From the NCBI RefSeq assembly GCF_964355755.1, contig NC_092677.1, positions 20,184,101 to 20,248,100 of the forward strand: DNA of 64,000 bases. Direction: 5' to 3'. The DNA comes from Antedon mediterranea. Taxonomy: Eukaryota > Echinodermata > Crinoidea > Comatulida > Antedonidae. A program made the position numbers and the translations under genes. A model generated the notes under the pieces. That model was given only the letters and a program-made list of their open reading frames with translations, was not told the origin of the DNA and searched no databases. Within the stretch, counting starts at the first letter, position 1; every line of letters begins with the position of its first letter. This document shows positions 36,181 through 47,858 of the stretch, one piece after another.

Positions 36181-38858
36181 GGGTCGAAAAATGGCACCAT
36201 TTTCCACTTTTTAAAATAAAATAGAAATGCTATAATATTTCCATTTATACAGATATATTTTGCTAACATCATCTTATAGAGTCATAGTAACGAATTATAT
36301 CAAAAATTAAAAGGGTTGAAATTTTACAATTTTTCGAAAATTTTCCTGCGGGGGACCATAAGAATTTTTTCGAAAATGAACTAAATTTCCAATTTCTAAA
36401 ATTCGAAAATTATGCTATAATATTGCCATTTATGCAAATATATTGTGCTAACATCATCTTATAGAGCCAGCGTAAAAAAAAATAAAAGGGTCGAAATTTT
36501 GCAATTTTTCGAAAATTTTCCTGCGGGGATCATAGGAAGTTTTTTGAAAAACAAACAAAAAATAAACAAAATTTCCACCTTTTAAAATTAAATAATTAGG
36601 CTATAATATTGCCATTTATACAGATATATTTTGCTAACATCATTTTATAGAGCCATAGTAACTAGTTATGTCATCAAATAAAAGGGTCGAAATTTGGCCA
36701 TTTTCCGAAAATTTACCTGCGGGGGACCATAGGAATTTTTTTTTCGAAAACTGGACAAAATTTCCACTTTTTAAAATTCGAAAATAATGCTATAATATTG
36801 CCATTTATGCAAATATATTGTGCAAACATCATCTTATAGAGCCATAGTAACTAGTTATGTCAAAAAATAAAAGCGTCGCAATTTTGACATTTTTTGGAAA
36901 ATAATCCTGCGGGGGACCACAGGAATTTTTTCGAAAAATAACCAAAATTTCCACCTTTAAACTTCAACAATTAGGCTATATTATTGCCATTTATGCACAT
37001 ATATTGTGTTAACATCATCTTATAGAGCCATAGTAAGTAGTTATGTCAAAAAATAAAAGGGTCGAAATTTGGCCATTTATCGAAAATTTTCCTGTGGGGG
37101 ACCATAGGATTTTTTTCGAAAAATTGACAACATTTCCACTTTTTAAAATTCGAAAATTATGCTATAATATTGTAATTTATACAAATATATTGTGCTAACA
37201 TCATCTTATAGAGCCATAGTAACGAATTATGTCAAAAAATAAAAGGGTTGAAAGTTGGCCATTTTTCGATAATTTTCCTGCGGGGGACCATAGTATTTTT
37301 TTCGAAAAATTGACAAAATTTCCAATTTCTAAAATTCGAAAATTATGCTATAATATTGCCATTTATCCAAATATATTGTGATAACATCATCTTATAGAGA
37401 CATAGCAACTAGTTATGTCAAAAAAATAAAAGGGTCGAAAAATGGCACCATTTTCCACTTTTTAAAATAAAATAAATATGCTATAATATTTCCATTTATA
37501 CAGATATATTTTGCTAACATCATCTTATATAGTCATAGTAACGAATTATATCAAAAATTAAAAGGGTTGAAATTTTACAATTTTTCGAAAATTTTCCTGC
37601 GGGGGACCATAAGAATTTTTTCTAAAATGAACTAAATTTCCAATTTCTAAAATTCGAAAATTATGCTATAATATTGCCATTTATGCAAATATATTGTGCT
37701 AACATCATCTTATAGAGCCAGCGTAAAAAAAATAAAAGGGTCGAATTTTTGCAATTTTTCGAAAATTTTCCTGCGGGGATCATAGGAAGTTTTTTGAAAA
37801 ACAAACAAAAAATAAACAAAATTTCCACCTTTTAAAATTAAATAATTAGGCTATAATATTGCCATTTATACAGATATATTTTGCTAACATCATCTTATAG
37901 AGCCATAGTAACTAGTTATGTCAAAAAATAAAAGCGTCGCAATTTTGACATTTTTTGGAAAATAATCCTGCGGGGGACCACAGGAATTTTTTCGAAAAAT
38001 AACCAAAATGTCCACCTTTAAACTTCAATAATTAGGCTATGTTATTGCCATTTATGCACATATATTGTGTTAACATCATCTTATAGAGTCATAGTAACTA
38101 ATTATCATGTTAAAAAATGAAAGGATCGACATTTGGCCATTTTTCAAAAATTTTCCTGCGAGGACCACAGGAATTTTTTAAAAAAAATAACCAAAATTTC
38201 CACCTTTTAAAATTCAATAATTAGGCTATAATATTGCCATTTATGCACATATATTGTGTTAACATCATCTTATAGAGACATAGTAACGAGTTATGTCAAA
38301 AAAATAAAAGGGTCGAAATTTGGCCATTTTTGCGAAAATTTTCCTGCGGGGGACCATAGAAATTTTTATGAAAAATGGCGAAAATTTCCACTTTTTAAAA
38401 TTCAATAATTATGCTATTATATTGGCATATATGCAAATATATTGTATTAGCATCATCTTATAGAGCCATCGTAACTAGTTATGTCAAAATATAAAATGGT
38501 CAACATTTAACAATTTATCGAAAATTTCGCTGCGGGAGACCATAGGAATTTTTTCGAAAAATAGCCAAAATTTCCAATTTCTTAAATTCAATAATTATGC
38601 TATAATATTGCCATTTATTAACATATATTGTGCTAACATCATCTTATAGAGATATCGCAACTAGTTATGTTAAAAAAATAAAAGGGTCGAAAAGTGGAAG
38701 CATTTTCCACTTTTTAAAATTAAATAATTATGCTATAATATTGCCATTTATACAGATATATTTTGCTAACATCATCTTATAGAACCTTAGTAACAAATTA
38801 TGTCCAAAAATAAAAGGGTTGAAATTTGGCCATTTTTCGAAAAATGTCCCTGCGGTGG
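36181..38858 (+). repeat. Family A satellite, forward array, middle part
   Basis: About 14 monomers of ~187 bp in head-to-tail order. Each full monomer has two arms of an imperfect inverted repeat (TTTGGCCATTTTTCGAAAAT and its near-complement TTTTTCGAAAAATGGCCAAA) around a loop of TGCGGGGGACCATA type. Several monomers have lost the stem (36181, 37432, 38685). A higher-order repeat is visible: the segment starting GGGTCGAAAAATGGCACC at 36181 recurs at 37432, an offset of 1251 bp, with one monomer missing from the second copy further on. No gene is present. Confidence 0.93.
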
Positions 38859-38958
38859 GCGATTTTTTTTTCGTACATAAGTTGGGGACCCCTCATGAAA
38901 CGTCACAAAATAAACATGAATAATTCATCAGTTAAATTTGTTGTTCCGTGTGTACCCA
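38849..38958 (+). repeat. Left terminal inverted repeat of the MITE-like element, with flank
   Basis: From 38858 the sequence GGCGATTTTTTTTTCGTACA and about 80 further bases match the reverse complement of 39482-39580 with few mismatches and one small indel. The flank TGCGGTG at 38851-38857 pairs with TGCGGGG after the right end as a possible imperfect 7-bp target-site duplication. Confidence 0.85.
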
Positions 38959-39580
38959 AGCGTATAGCAACAAGTGATTACAACTGCGATACGATTCTTT
39001 CTAGTCCTAGGATTCTAGGTCAATTCATGTGATTGCCTTCGCGCACTCTTCTTCACACCATAGACAATAGCTATTGACTATGTTCACACACACACACACC
39101 AACCTATGCAAAATGTGTCGAGGCTAATCGACAGCTATGCAAGACATTCAACTAAGTAGTAATTAGACATAGCCCATAGACCCACAAGAAGAATGTGTAT
39201 AATTTGTGTACTGTAATTTTTTAATTCTGCTATTTTATTATCAAACAATATGCATGTACTCAAATGAACTTTAAAAATGCGCGTTAAATTATGAACACAT
39301 GAGATGGAAAGATTAGAACCACAAGAATAAAAAATGTATTTTTGTGTAATGTAATTGTTTAATTGTGCTGACTTATTACTCGAACTGTGTCATACCAACA
39401 GTAACACACACGTCACACCACACAGACTAGGCCTACTACTAGAATAGACATGGGCTTTAGAGACTAATAATTAGGCCTGGGTGCACACGGAACAAGAAAA
39501 TTTAACTGTTGAATTATTCATGTTTATTTTGTGACGTTTCATTAAGTGGTCCCCAACTTATGTACGAAAAAAAAATCGCC
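38859..39580. mobile_element. Non-autonomous DNA transposon (MITE-like) with ~100-bp terminal inverted repeats
   Basis: A 722-bp element inserted in the G-rich loop of a family A monomer. The ends are inverted repeats of about 100 bp that are nearly identical, including a run of nine T/A and the stretch TACATAAGTTGGGGACC. The interior is unique in the window and holds a short (CA)n run at 39088-39101 but no transposase. The 7-bp (possibly 8- or 9-bp) flanking repeat would suit hAT-, P- or Mutator-like elements; the sequence does not decide which. A frame at 38826-39032 crosses the left end and is not a gene. Confidence 0.88.
39482..39580 (-). repeat. Right terminal inverted repeat of the MITE-like element
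   Basis: The reverse complement begins GGCGATTTTTTTTTCGTACA and follows the left terminus for about 100 bp, through GTCACAAAATAAACATGAAT to the GTTCCGTGTG stretch. Confidence 0.88.
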
Positions 39581-41220
39581 TGCGGGGGACCATAGGATTT
39601 TTTTTCGAAAATGGTAAAAAATTTCCATTGTTTAAAATTAAAAAATTATGCTATAATATTGCAATTTATGCAAATATATTGTGCTAACATCATCTTATAG
39701 AGCCATAGTAACTAGGTATGCCAAAAAATAAAAATTTTCCTGCGGGGGACCATAAGATTTTTTTTCTCGAAAAATGGCTAAAATTTACACTTTTTTAAAT
39801 TCGAAAATTATGGTATAATATTGCCATTTATGCAAATATATTGTGCTAACATCATCTTATACAGCCAGAGTAACTAGTTATGTCAAAAAATAAAACAGTC
39901 GAAATTTGGCTATTTTTCTAAAATTTTCCTGTGGGGGACCATAGGAATTTTTTCGAAAAAAAAAAATTCAATAATTAGACTATAATATTGCCATTTATGC
40001 ACATATGTTGTGTTAACATCATCTTATAGAGCCATAGTAACTAGTTATGTCAAAAAGAAAAGGTTTGAAATTTCGCCGTTTTTGCGAAAATTTCCCTGGG
40101 GGGACCAAAGGATTTTTTTCGAAAAATGAGTAAAATTTCCACTTTTTAAAATTCAAAAATTATACTATAATATTGCCATTTATGCACATATATTGTGCTG
40201 ACATCATCTTATAGAGCCATAGCAACTACTTATGTCAAAATATAAAAGGGTCGAAAATAGCAAAAATTTTACACTTTTTAAACTGAAATAATTATGCTAT
40301 AATTTTGCCATTTATGGACATATATTGTGTTAACATCATCTTATAGAGCCATCGTAACTAGTTATGTCAAAAAGTAAAAGGGTCAAAATTTTGCCAATTT
40401 TTTAAAATTTCCCTCTGGGGGACCATAGGATTTTTTTTCGAAATAGGGCCAAAATTTCAAATTTTTAAATTCTATAATTATGCTATAATATTGCCATTTA
40501 TGCAAATATATTGTGTTGAAATTTCGCCATTTTGGCGACAATTTCCCTGCGGGGGACCTAAGGATTTTTTTTCCAAAAATGGAAAAAATTTCCAATTTTT
40601 TAAATTCTAGAATTAGGCTATAGTATTGCCATTTATGCACATATATTGTGCTAACATCATCTTATAGAGCCAGAGCAACTACTTATGTCAACATATAAAA
40701 GGGTCGAAAAGTGGAAGCATTTTCCACTTTTTAAAATTAAATAATTATGCTATAATATTGCCATTTATACAGATATTTGGGGGGACCAAAGGATTTTTTT
40801 TTAAAAAATGGTAAAAATTTCCATTGTTTAAAATTCAAAAATTATGCTATAATATTGCCATTTATGCAAATATATTGTGCTAACATCATCTTATACAGCC
40901 AGAGTAACTAGTTATGTCAAAAAATAAAAGGGTCGAAATTTCGATTTTTTTCCAAAAAATCCTAATGTCCCCCGCAGGAAAATTTTTAGAAAAATGACCA
41001 AAATTTCCACCTTTTAAAATTCAATAATTTGACTATAATATTGCCATTTATGCACATATGTTGTGTAAACATCAACTTATAGTAACTAGTTATGTAAAAA
41101 AACAAGGCCAACAACAATAAGTTGCGTGCGCTCACAAATTTAGGGTCTAAATTTGGAAATTTTTTGAAAATTTCCTCGAGGGGGACCATAAGATTTTTTT
41201 TCGAAAAATGGCGAAAATTT
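39581..41220 (+). repeat. Family A satellite, forward array, right part
   Basis: Roughly nine forward monomers, several damaged. One has lost its left stem arm at 39730, one has lost the stem at 40702, and one carries a private deletion joining CAGATATTT to GGGGGGACCAAAGG (40770-40785). A 40-bp foreign piece with AACAATAAGTTGCGTGCG sits at 41097-41135. The part from about 39970 onward is mirrored at 54349-55569. It ends at AAAATTT fused to the satellite ACTCTCTCTCGCTG. Confidence 0.92.
39970..41135 (+). repeat. Long inverted repeat, left arm
   Basis: This stretch of family A matches the reverse complement of 54349-55569 monomer by monomer. It includes private features: the CAGATATTTGGGGGGACC deletion junction (40770), the stem-less GTGGAAGCATTTTCCAC monomer (40711), the CTCTGGGGGACC loop variant (40413) and the AACAATAAGTTGCGTGCG insert end. 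The forward arm has one extra partial monomer around 40490-40620. Confidence 0.85.
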
Positions 41221-42764
41221 ACTCTCTCTCGCTGATCTATCTCTCTCTCGCTGATCTATCTCTCTCTCGCTGATCTATCTCTCTATCGCTGATCTATCTC
41301 TCTCTCGCTAAGCTATCTCTCTCTCGCTGATCTATCTATCTCTCTCTCGCTGATCTATCTCTCTCTCGCTGATCTATCTCTCTCTCTCTCTCTCGCTGAT
41401 CCCTCTCTCTCTCTCTCTCGCTGATCTATCTCTCTCTCGCTGATCTATCTCTCTCTCTCGCTGATCTATCTCTCTCTCGCTGATCTATCTCTCTCTCGCT
41501 GATCTATCTCTCTCTCTCGCTGATCTATCTCTTTCTCGCTGATCTATCTCTCTCTCGCTGATCTATCTCTCTCTCTCTCGCTGATCTATCTCTCTCTCTC
41601 TCGCTGATCTATCTCTCTCTCTCGCTGATCTATCTCTCTCTCGCTGATCTATCTCTCTCTTGCTGATCTATCTATCTCTCTCTCGCTGATATATCTCTCT
41701 CTCTCGCTGATCTATCTATCTCTCTCTCGCTGATCTATCTCTCTCTCGCTGATCTATCTATCTCTCTCGCTGATCTATCTCTCTCTCGCTGATCTATCTA
41801 TCTCTCTCTCGCTGATCTATCTTTCTCGCTGATCTATCTATCTCTCTCTCGCTGATCTATCTATCTCTCTCTCGCTGATCTATCTATCTCTCTCTCTCTC
41901 GCTGATCTATCTCTCTCTCTCGCTGATCTATCTCTCTCTCGCTGATCTATCTATCTATCTCTCACTGATCTATCTATCTCTCTCTCGCTGATCTATCTAT
42001 CTCTCTCTCGCTGATCTCTCTATCTCTCTCTCGCTGATCTATCTCTCTCTATCGCTAATCTATATATCTCTCTCTCGCTGATCTATCTATCTCTCTCTCG
42101 CTGATCTATCTCTCTCTCTCTTATCTATCTATCTCTCTCGATGATCTATCTCTCTCTCGCTGATCTATCTATCTCTCTCTCGCTGATCTATCTCTCTCTC
42201 GCTGATCTATCTCTCTCTCTCTCTCTCGCTGATCTATCTATCTCTCTCTCGCTGATCTATCTATCTCTCTTTCACTGATCTATCTCTCTCTCGCTGATCT
42301 ATCTCTCTCTCGCTGATCTATCTATCTCTCTCTCGCTGATTTATCTATCTCTCTCTCGCTGATCTATCTCTCTCGCTGATGTATTTCTCTCTCTCGCTGA
42401 TCTATCTCTCTCTCTCGCTGATCTATCTCTCTCTCGCTGATCTATCTATCTCTCTCTCGCTGATCTATCTATCTCTCTCTCTCGCTGATCTATCTCTCTC
42501 TCTCACTGATCTTTCTCTCTCTCCCCGATCTATCTATCTCTCTCTCGCTGATCTATCTCTTTCTCGCTGATCTATCTATCTCTCCCTCGCTGATCTATCT
42601 ATCTCTCTCTCGCTGATCCATCTATCTCTCTCTCGCTGATCTATCTCTCTCTCGCTGATCTATCTCTCCTCGCTGATCAATCTCTCTCTCGATGATCTAT
42701 CTATCTCTCTCTCGCTGATCTATCGCTCTCTCTCTCGCTGATCTATATCTGTCTCTCTCGCTGA

Positions 42765-42803
<39 letters not shown>

Positions 42804-45150
42804 TCTATCTCTGTCTCTCTCGCTGATCTATCTCTGTCTCTCTCGCTGATCTATATATCTCTCTCTCTCGCTGATCTATCTCTCTCGCTCTCGCTGATCT
42901 ATCTCTCTCTCTCTCTCGCTGATCTATCTCACTCTCTCTCACACACACTGAACTATCTATCTTTCTCTATCGCTAATCTATACATCTCTCTCTCGCTGAT
43001 CTATCTATCTCTCTCTCGCTGATCTATCTCTCTCTCTCTCTCTCTCTCTGATCTATCTATCTCTCTCGATGATCTATCTCTCTCTCGCTGATCTATCTAT
43101 CTCTCTCTCGCTGATCTATCTCTCTCTCTCTCTCGCTGATCTATCTATCTCTCTCTCGCTGATCTATCTATCTCTCTTTCGCTGATCTATCTCTCTCTCG
43201 CTGATCTATCTCTCTCGCTGATCTATCTATCTCTCTCTCGCTGATTTATCTATCTCTCTCTCGCTGATCTATCTATCTCTCTCTCTCGCTGATCTATCTC
43301 TCTCTCTCACTCACTGATCTTTCTCTCTCTCACCGATCTATCTCTCTCTCTCTCGCTGATCTATCTCTCTCTCGCTGATGTATCTCTCTCTCTCGTTGAT
43401 CTATCTCTCTCTCTCTCTGATCTATCTCTCTCTCGCTGATCTATCTATCTCTCTCTCGCTGATCTATCTATCTCTCTCTCTCGCTGATCTATCTCTCTCT
43501 CTCACTGATCTTTCTCTCTCTCACCGATCTATCTATCTCTCTCTCGCTGATCTATCTCTCTCTCTCTCGCTGATCTATCTCTCTCTCTCTCTCGCTGATC
43601 TATCTCTCTCTCTCGCTGATCTATCTCTCTCTCGCTGATCTATCTCTCTCTTGCTGATCTATCTATCTCTCTCTCGCTGATATATCTCTCTCTCTCGCTG
43701 ATCTATCTATCTCTCTCTCGCTGATCTATCTCTCTCTCGCTGATCTATCTATCTCTCTCGCTGATCTATCTCTCTCTCGCTGATCTATCTATCTCTCTCT
43801 CGCTGATCTATCTCTCTCGCTGATCTATCTATCTCTCTCTCGCTGATCTATCTATCTCTCTCTCGCTGATCTATCTATCTCTCTCTCTCGCTGATCTATC
43901 TCTCTCTCTCGCTGATCTATCTCTCTCTCGCTGATCTATCTATCTCTCTCTCACTGATCTATCTATCTCTCTCTCGCTGATCTATCTATCTCTCTCTCGC
44001 TGATCTCTCTATCTCTCTCTCGCTGATCTATCTCTCTCTATCGCTAATCTATATATCTCTCTCTCGCTGATCTATCTATTTCTCTCTCGCTGATCTATCT
44101 CTCTCTCTCTGATCTATCTATCTCTCTCGATGATCTATCTCTCTCTCGCTGATCTATCTATCTCTCTCTCGCTGATCTATCTCTCTCTCGCTGATCTATA
44201 TCTCTCTCTCTCTCTCGCTGATCTATCTATCTCTCTCTCGCTGATCTATCTATCTCTCTTTCGCTGATCTATCTCTCTCTCGCTGATCTATCTCTCTCTC
44301 GCTGATCTATCTATCTCTCTCTCGCTGATTTATCTATCTCTCTCTCGCTGATCTATCTCTCTCGCTGATGTATCTCTCTCTCTCGCTGATCTATCTCTCT
44401 CTCTCGCTGATCTATCTCTCTCTCGCTGATCTATCTATCTCTCTCTCGCTGATCTATCTATCTCTCTCTCTCGCTGATCTATCTCTCTCTCACTGATCTT
44501 TCTCTCTCTCCCCGATCTATCTATCTCTCTCTCGCTGATCTATCTCTTTCTCGCTGATCTATCTATCTCTCTCTCGCTGATCTATCTATCTCTCTCTCGC
44601 TGATCCATCTATCTCTCTCTCGCTGATCTATCTCTCTCTCGCTGATCTATCTCTCCTCGCTGATCAATCTCTCTCTCGATGATCTATCTATCTCTCTCTC
44701 GCTGATCTATCGCTCTCTCTCTCGCTGATCTATATCTGTCTCTCTCGCTGATCTATCTCTCTCTCTCTCTCTCGCTGATCTATCTCTGTCTCTCTCGCTG
44801 ATCTATCTCTGTCTCTCTCGCTGATCTATATCTCTCTCTCTCTCGCTGATCTATCTCTCTCGCTCTCGCTGATCTATCTCTCTCTCTCTCTCGCTGATCT
44901 ATCTCACTCTCTCTCACACTGAACTATCTCTCTCTCTCTCTCTCGCTGATCTATCTCTCTTTCTCTCGCTGATCTGTCTCTCTCTCGCTGATCTGTCTCT
45001 CTGTCGCTGATCTGTCTCTCTCTCGCTGATCTGTCTCTCTCTCGCTGATCTGTTTCTCTCTCGCTGATCTGTCTCTCTCTCGCTGATCTGTCTCTCTCTC
45101 GCTGATCTATCTCTCTCTCGCTGATCTATCTCTCTCTCGCTGATCTATTT
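41221..45150 (+). repeat. GATA/GAGA satellite array 3
   Basis: The same CGCTGATCTATC satellite, again with pyrimidines on the + strand. Markers such as the CCCCGATC unit (42533 and 44510) and GCTGATGTAT (42378 and 44367) recur about 1.98 kb apart, and a related GATGTAT unit is at 43377. A GATCTGTC-type block (about 44970-45105) precedes the junction with family B at TGATCTATTT/CTTCACAC. Open frames such as 42379-42570 and 43378-43638 are Ser/Leu-rich readings of the repeat and are not genes. Confidence 0.96.
42769..42798 (+). repeat. (TC)n tract, short homologue of the 51-kb tract
   Basis: About 30 bp of TC dinucleotides after the marker CTGATCTATATCTGTCTCTC. The same position in the sister blocks holds about 18 bp (44755) and about 93 bp (50988). 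Confidence 0.85.
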
Positions 45151-46572
45151 CTTCACACAAAAACATCAATGTGCACAAAAGAGCTTAATATGGTATTTAA
45201 TTTATTTAATATCGTATTTAAAAACGTTTTTAGACCATTTTGAGCATTTCGACAAACTTTTTCACAAAAAACATCAAAGTGTACAGAATAGCTTTAAATC
45301 GCATTTGGAGACGTTTTAGACCATTTTGTGGTTTTCGAAAAAACTTGTTAATACCAAAGAGTTAAGAATAGTTTCAAATCGCATTTGGAGACGTTTTAGA
45401 CCCTTTTGTCCATTTCGATGAAACTTGGTTACATAAAAACATCAAAGTGCTTAAAATCACATTATAAACCCGTTTATACGATTTTTGAGCATTTCGTTAA
45501 AACTTTTCACACAAAAACATCAAAGTGCACAAAATAGCTTAATATCGTATTTAAAAACGTTTCATACCATTTTGAGCATTTCGACAAAAAATTTTCAGAC
45601 AAAACATCATAGTGTACAAAATAGCTTCAAATCGCATTTGGAGACGTTTTCGAAAATTTTTGTGATTTTCGAAAAAACTTGTTACCATAAAAACACCAAA
45701 GTGCTAAGAATAGCTTCCAATCGCATTTGGAGACGTTTTAGACCATTTTGTGCATTTCGATGAAACTTGGTTACATAAAAACATCAAAGTGCTTAAAATC
45801 ACATTATAAACCCTTTTATACGATTTTTGAGCATTTCGTTAAAACTTTTCACACAAAAACATCAAAGTGCACAAAATAGCTTAATATCGTATTTAACAAC
45901 TTTTCAGACCATTTTGAGCATTTCGACGAAAAAATTTCAGACAAAACATCATAGTGTACAAAATAGCTTCAAATCGCATTTGGAGACGTTTTAGACAATT
46001 TTGTGATTTTCGAAAAAACTTGTTAACATAAAAATACCAAAGTGCTAAGAATAGCTTCCAATCGCATTTGGAGACGTTTTAGACCATTTTGTGATTTTCG
46101 ATGAAACTTTGTTACACAAAAACATCAAAGTGCTTAAAATCAAAATAGAAACCGTTTTAGACCATTTTGAGCATTTCGATAAAATTTTACACACAAAAAC
46201 ATCAAAGTGCACAAAATAGCTTAATATGGTATTTAAAAACGTTTTAGACCATTTTGAGCATTTCGAAAAAACTTTTTCACACAAACTTTAAATTGTACAC
46301 AATAGCTTCAAATCGCATTAGAAACCGTTTTAGACCATTTTGAGAATTTCGATAAAACTTTTCACACAAAAACATCAATGTGCACAAAAGAGCTTAATAT
46401 GGTATTGAAAAACGTTTTAGACCATTTTGAGCATTTCGACAAAACTTTTTCACACAAAACATCAAAGTTTACAGAATAGCTTCAAATCGCATTTGGAGAC
46501 GTTTTAGACCATTTTGTGATTTTCGAAAAAACTTGTTAACATAAAAACACCAAAGTGCTAAGAATAGCTACA
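45151..46572 (+). repeat. Family B satellite block 3
   Basis: About 16 monomers of ~86 bp. The variants alternate in a fixed order: GAGCATTTCGTT, GAGCATTTCGAC, GTGATTTTCGAA and GTGCATTTCGATG. The series restarts after about 342 bp (GAGCATTTCGTT at 45487 and 45829), a four-monomer higher-order unit. Short frames on both strands (45485-45763, 46045-46284) arise because the monomer has few stops and are not genes. It ends at AATAGCTACA, joined to a short forward piece of family A. Confidence 0.92.
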
Positions 46573-46614
46573 GTGTTAATATCATCTTATAGAGCCATAG
46601 TCAAAAATAAAAAG
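46573..46614 (+). repeat. Short forward family A piece at an inversion junction
   Basis: GTGTTAATATCATCTTATAG through CAAAAATAAAAAGG is family A in forward orientation. It is followed immediately by reverse-oriented family A from 46615. The same junction is at 52871-52920. Confidence 0.82.
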
Positions 46615-47858
46615 GTATGTATGTGCATAAATGGCAATATTACAGCATAATTTTTGAATTTTAAAAAGTGGAAATTTTGGCAATTTTTCGAAAAAATTCC
46701 TATGGTTCCAAACAGGAAAAATTTTCGCAAAAATGGCCAAATTTCAACCCTTTTATTTTTTGACATAACTAGTTACTATGGCTCTATAAGATGATGTTAA
46801 CACAATATATGTGCATAAATGGCAATATTATAGTCTATTTATTGAATTTTAAAAGGTGGAAAATTTGGTCATTTTTCGAAAAAATTCCTTTGGTCCCCAA
46901 CAGGAAAATTTTTCGAAAAATGGCCAAAATTTCGACCCTTTTATTTTTTTGACATAACTAGTTACTATGGCTCTATAAGATGATGTTAACACAATATATT
47001 TGCATAAATGGCAATATTATAGCATAATTATAGAATTTTAAAAATTAGAAATTTTGGCCCTTTTTCAAAAAAACTCCTATGGTCCTCCAGAGGGTAATTT
47101 TCGAAAATTGACAAAATTTTGACCCTTTTATTTTTTGACAAAACTAGTTACGATGGCTCTATAAGATTATGTTAACACAATATATGTCCATAAATGGCAA
47201 AATTATAGCATAATTATAGAATTTTAAAAAGTGGAGATTTTGGCAATTTTTCGAAAACATACCTATGGTCCCCAGCAGGGAAATTTTCGAAAAATGGCCA
47301 AATTTTGATCCTTTTATTTTTTGACATAACTAGTTACTATGGCTCTATAAGATGATGTTAGCACAATATATTTGCATAAATGGCAATATTATAGCATAAT
47401 TTTTGAATTTTAAAAATCGGAAATTTTTGCCATTTTTCGAAAAAAATTCCTGTGGTCCCCAGCAGGGAATTTTTCCAAAAATGGCCAAATAATGATCCTT
47501 TTATTTTTCACATAACTAGTTACTATGGCTCTATAAGATGATGTTAGCAGAATATATTTACATAAATGGCAATATTATAGCATAATTTTTTAATTTTAAA
47601 CAATGGAAATTTTGACCATTTAAAAAAAAAAATCCTATGGTCCCCCGCAGGGAAATTTTTCGAAAAATTGCCAAATTTCAAGCCTTTTATTTCTTGATAT
47701 AACTAGTTACTATGGCTCTTATAAGATGATGGTAACACAATATATGCGCATAAATGGCAATATTATAGCCTAATTATAGAATTTTAAAAATTGGAAATTT
47801 TTGCCATTTTTCGAAAAAAAATCCTATGTTCCCCCGCAGAGAAATTTTCGCAAAAATA
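46615..47858 (-). repeat. Family A satellite, reverse orientation, block 1
   Basis: About seven monomers in reverse complement (TGGCTCTATAAGATGATGTT, GGCAATATTATAGCATAATT). The loop reads TGGTCCCCAGCAGG or TGGTCCCCCGCAGG. The block breaks at TTCGCAAAAAT/ATTGTGC near 47858, where forward family A resumes. It is the first copy of 52921-54162. Confidence 0.92.

Noticed and set aside
35911-36207. Antisense frame of 98 codons, Phe/Tyr-rich
   Set aside because: Reads the complement of the LINE 3' UTR and its poly(A) tail; composition only.
38826-39032. Open frame of 68 codons across the left end of the MITE-like element
   Set aside because: Starts in family A and continues through a terminal inverted repeat; no transposase motif.
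40383-41189. Antisense open frames at 40383-40640 and 40986-41189
   Set aside because: Translations of family A monomers; repeats such as HKWQYYS follow the 187-bp period.
42379-42570. Open frame of 63 codons rich in Ser, Leu, Ile and Asp
   Set aside because: It is a reading of the TC-rich satellite; the same pattern appears wherever spacer lengths happen to avoid a stop. No domain and no conservation other than the DNA repeat.
43378-43638. Open frame of 86 codons with SLSLIYLSLSLADLS-like repeats
   Set aside because: Satellite by-product, related to the frame at 42379 because the two satellite blocks are duplicates.
45485-45763. Open frame of 92 codons in family B
   Set aside because: Follows the ~86-bp monomer period; the protein is the translated repeat with no recognised fold and no start context.
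46045-46284. Antisense frame of 79 codons, duplicated at 52350-52589
   Set aside because: Its conservation between the two sites is explained by the segmental duplication of the DNA, and it is internally repetitive like family B.
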